This document shows, piece after piece, positions 5,204 to 6,749 of a stretch of DNA of 6,749 bases. Made by a program: the position numbers and the translations under genes. Below the pieces are notes generated by a model, which saw only the letters and a program-made list of their open reading frames with translations, was not told the origin of the DNA and ran no database searches. The stretch's first letter is position 1, and each line of letters opens with the position of its first letter. The DNA lies in assembly GCA_050747865.1 (NCBI GenBank), contig JBOGJI010000283.1:1-6749 (forward strand). Reading direction: 5' to 3'. This DNA comes from JBOGJI01 sp050747865. GTDB lineage: Bacteria > Acidobacteriota > Thermoanaerobaculia > Multivoradales > JAHEKO01.

Positions 5204-6534
5204 TACAGCATCGCGCTGGCCAGGTTCGCCAGCTCCGAGCGCTCCCCCTTCTCCAGGTTCACGTGGGCGTACAAGGGGTTTCCGCGCACGCGATCGATCA
5301 GGTAGGAGAGGCCGTTGGAGTGGGAGTCGAGGTACGGGGTGTCGATCTGGAAGATGTCCCCGGTGAAGACGATCTTGGTGCCCTCGCCCGCCCGCGTGAT
5401 GATGGTCTTCACCTCGTGCGGCGTCAGGTTCTGCGCCTCGTCGACGATGAACATGACGTTTGTGAAGCTGCGCCCCCGGATGTAGGCCAGCGGCACGATG
5501 TGCAGCTTGTCCTGCTGCACCATCTCGTCGATGTGCCGGAACTCCTTCTGGCCTTCGTTGAACTGGTTTTTGATCACCGACAGGTTGTCCCACAGCGGAT
5601 GCATGTAGGGGTTGATCTTGGACTGGATGTCGCCCGGCAGGTAGCCCAGGTCCTTGTTGGAGAGCGGCACGATCGGTCGCGCCAGGTAGATCTGCCGGTA
5701 CTTGCGGCGCTGCTCCAGGGCGCCGGCGAGCGCCAGCAGGGTCTTCCCCGTCCCCGCCGCGCCGGTGAGCGACACCAGGGGCACGTCGGAGTTGGTGATG
5801 GCGTGCACGGCAAAGGTCTGCTCCGCGTTGCGCGGCTGGATGCCGTAGGCCGGGAGCTTGGCGACTCGCCCCACCTCCCCCGCCGCGTTGAGGTAGGCCA
5901 GCGCCGACTTCGAGCCGCCGCGCAGGATGAAGTAGTGGTTCGCCGGCGGGGCCTCCGCCAGCATCGTGCCGACCGGCACGGTCTCGCCCGCGTACAGCCC
6001 GTCGATGATCGCGGGGGCGTCGAGCTCCACCTCGCTCTTGCCGGTGTAGAGATGGTCGAGATCGTGGATCTTGACCGTCTCGTAGTCCTCGGCCGGCAGG
6101 CTCAGGGCCCGCGCCTTGATGCGCAGATTGATGTCCTTGGAGACCAGGATCACCTTGCGTTCCGGCTCCTGTTGGGCCAGGGCGAGGGCCGAGTTCAAGA
6201 TGCGGTGGTCGTTCTTCTTGGTGCCGAACGTGCGCTCGACGTCGAAGGTGGACTTCTCGTCGGTGATCACCCGGAAACGCCCGCGGTCGGCGCCGTTGAT
6301 GGGGATCCAGTGGCGCAGGTCGTTGTGCTGCGACAGCCGGTCGAGCAGGCGCATGAACTCCCGCGCGTGCAGGTTGATGACGTTGTTGCCCTTCTTGAAC
6401 TGGTCGAGCTCCTCGAGCACGGTCAGCGGCACGGCAACGTCGTGCTCCTCGAACTGGTTGATGGCGTTGTAGTCGTAGAGCACGACCGAGGTGTCCAGGA
6501 CGTAGACCTTGCGCACGGGTTCGATCTCAATCAC
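5203..6534 (-). CDS. phoH2: PhoH2-type protein: PIN domain fused to PhoH ATPase
   Basis: 443 residues in two domains. The N-terminal PIN nuclease domain (about 8-160) has YVLDTSVVLYD with Asp14, VLEELDQFKKG (Glu41, Glu42), NDHRIL (Asp109) and SKDINLRIKA (Asp134), the acidic metal-binding set. The C-terminal PhoH P-loop ATPase (about 230-443) has Walker A GAAGTGKT (258-265), the ARPIVPLSNKDLGYLPG block, Walker B FIVDEAQN (362-369), TGDIFQID (391-398) and the end LEKGERSELANLA. Characterised PIN-PhoH proteins show ATP-dependent RNA unwinding and RNA cleavage; in mycobacteria one acts with a small upstream partner. All key residues appear intact. The GTG start at 6534 is preceded by GAGG with a 9-base gap; a second in-frame GTG at 6516 would give a start closer to the common family N-terminus but has a weaker site. 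It heads a run with the LOG and EamA genes. Confidence 0.95.
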   Translation of the reverse strand: MIEIEPVRKVYVLDTSVVLYDYNAINQFEEHDVAVPLTVLEELDQFKKGNNVINLHAREFMRLLDRLSQHNDLRHWIPINGADRGRFRVITDEKSTFDVERTFGTKKNDHRILNSALALAQQEPERKVILVSKDINLRIKARALSLPAEDYETVKIHDLDHLYTGKSEVELDAPAIIDGLYAGETVPVGTMLAEAPPANHYFILRGGSKSALAYLNAAGEVGRVAKLPAYGIQPRNAEQTFAVHAITNSDVPLVSLTGAAGTGKTLLALAGALEQRRKYRQIYLARPIVPLSNKDLGYLPGDIQSKINPYMHPLWDNLSVIKNQFNEGQKEFRHIDEMVQQDKLHIVPLAYIRGRSFTNVMFIVDEAQNLTPHEVKTIITRAGEGTKIVFTGDIFQIDTPYLDSHSNGLSYLIDRVRGNPLYAHVNLEKGERSELANLASAML

Positions 6535-6749
6535 GGGGTGTGGCCTCGGAGGTTGGGGCGTGGAAGGGTGATGCTGCTGGTGCCATCCAGCGTACTTCTA
6601 TCACACGGAGAAGGCATCTAGGCCCAAAATAAGCGTGTAAGGACGCTGGCGAGGCAAATCGTGCAGCAGTGGGTTCCGGTTGAGGTCGTCAGGGTCGATC
6701 CGGGTCGTCCGGGGGATCCGGAGAGCCGCGAGAGGGGTTGTTCCGGTCG
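6535..6749. other. Upstream region of the PhoH operon; no confident gene
   Basis: This stretch is less GC-rich around 6590-6660 than the genes, as expected for a regulatory region. It should carry the promoter of the minus-strand PhoH operon, but no convincing -35/-10 pair was found; a TGATAG (minus strand, about 6594-6599) is the best weak -10 candidate. Two partial reading frames reach the window end. On the plus strand, a GTG at 6661 preceded by GAGG (6651-6654, gap 6) stays open for 29 codons (start MQQWVPVEVV). On the minus strand, a frame from the right edge to TGA 6601-6603 gives 48 residues with unusual codons for this genome. The plus-strand candidate, a divergent gene, is slightly better because of its ribosome-binding site. 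Neither is recognised. The repeated GGGTCGATCC / GGGTCGTCC motif near 6692-6711 has no assigned role. Confidence 0.35.
6544..6547 (-). promoter_or_regulatory. Ribosome-binding site for the PIN-PhoH gene
   Basis: GAGG on the minus strand, separated from the GTG start at 6534 by 9 bases. It favours this start over the in-frame GTG at 6516, which has only a weak GAG-containing stretch upstream. The choice changes the protein by six residues outside the conserved PIN core. Confidence 0.55.

Noticed and set aside
4481..5593. 370-residue extension of the LOG protein into the phoH gene
   Set aside because: The upstream 130 residues are an out-of-frame reading of PhoH. The GTG at 5203 overlapping the phoH stop gives a normal family length.
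5263..6621. 452-residue plus-strand frame opposite the PhoH gene
   Set aside because: It is antisense to a gene with intact PIN and PhoH motifs and has a Val/Asp/Arg/Gly/Leu-biased composition expected from high-GC third positions. No recognisable domain was seen.
1..6749. CRISPR array, tRNA or rRNA genes
   Set aside because: No regularly spaced direct repeats, tRNA cloverleaf/T-loop signature or rRNA-like sequence was seen on either strand.

Overview
The window is strongly GC-rich and gene-dense, with one- and four-base gene overlaps and frequent GTG/TTG starts. It looks like a high-GC Gram-negative chromosome, perhaps a deltaproteobacterial-type or related environmental lineage. The phylum cannot be fixed from this sequence: every protein belongs to a widespread family and there is no rRNA.

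Layout, left to right. (1) 1-164: right end of an IS200/IS605-family transposon. It contains the last 42 codons of a tnpB gene (+ strand) and the 3' part of the overlapping omega RNA (reRNA), ending in the diagnostic terminal hairpin and TCAA. The flanking bases from 165 onward would be the RNA's guide segment, and they are the 3' end of the neighbouring protease gene. (2) 161-2867, minus strand: an operon-like run fabI -> GT4 glycosyltransferase -> site-2-protease-like M50 metalloprotease. The transposon end supplies the protease's stop codon. (3) 2868-2944: a 77-base divergent gap. (4) 2945-3691, plus strand: a PlsC-like lysophospholipid acyltransferase with variant motifs. (5) 3582-6534, minus strand: PIN-PhoH ATPase -> LOG-family protein -> EamA/DMT transporter, joined by TAGTG and TTGA stop/start overlaps. 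The transporter runs tail-to-tail into the acyltransferase with a 110-base overlap. (6) 6535-6749: upstream region of the PhoH operon, with no confident gene.

Functionally there is a membrane-lipid and envelope theme in the middle: enoyl-ACP reductase, acyltransferase, glycosyltransferase and intramembrane protease. A separate, tightly coupled module on the right encodes an RNA-processing type PIN-PhoH protein, a LOG-fold nucleotide-processing protein and a metabolite exporter. The most notable feature is the TnpB/omega-RNA end at the left edge. It carries an RNA-guided nuclease system of the kind ancestral to Cas12, and its implied guide can be read directly from the sequence. Most of tnpB, and any tnpA, lies outside the window to the left.
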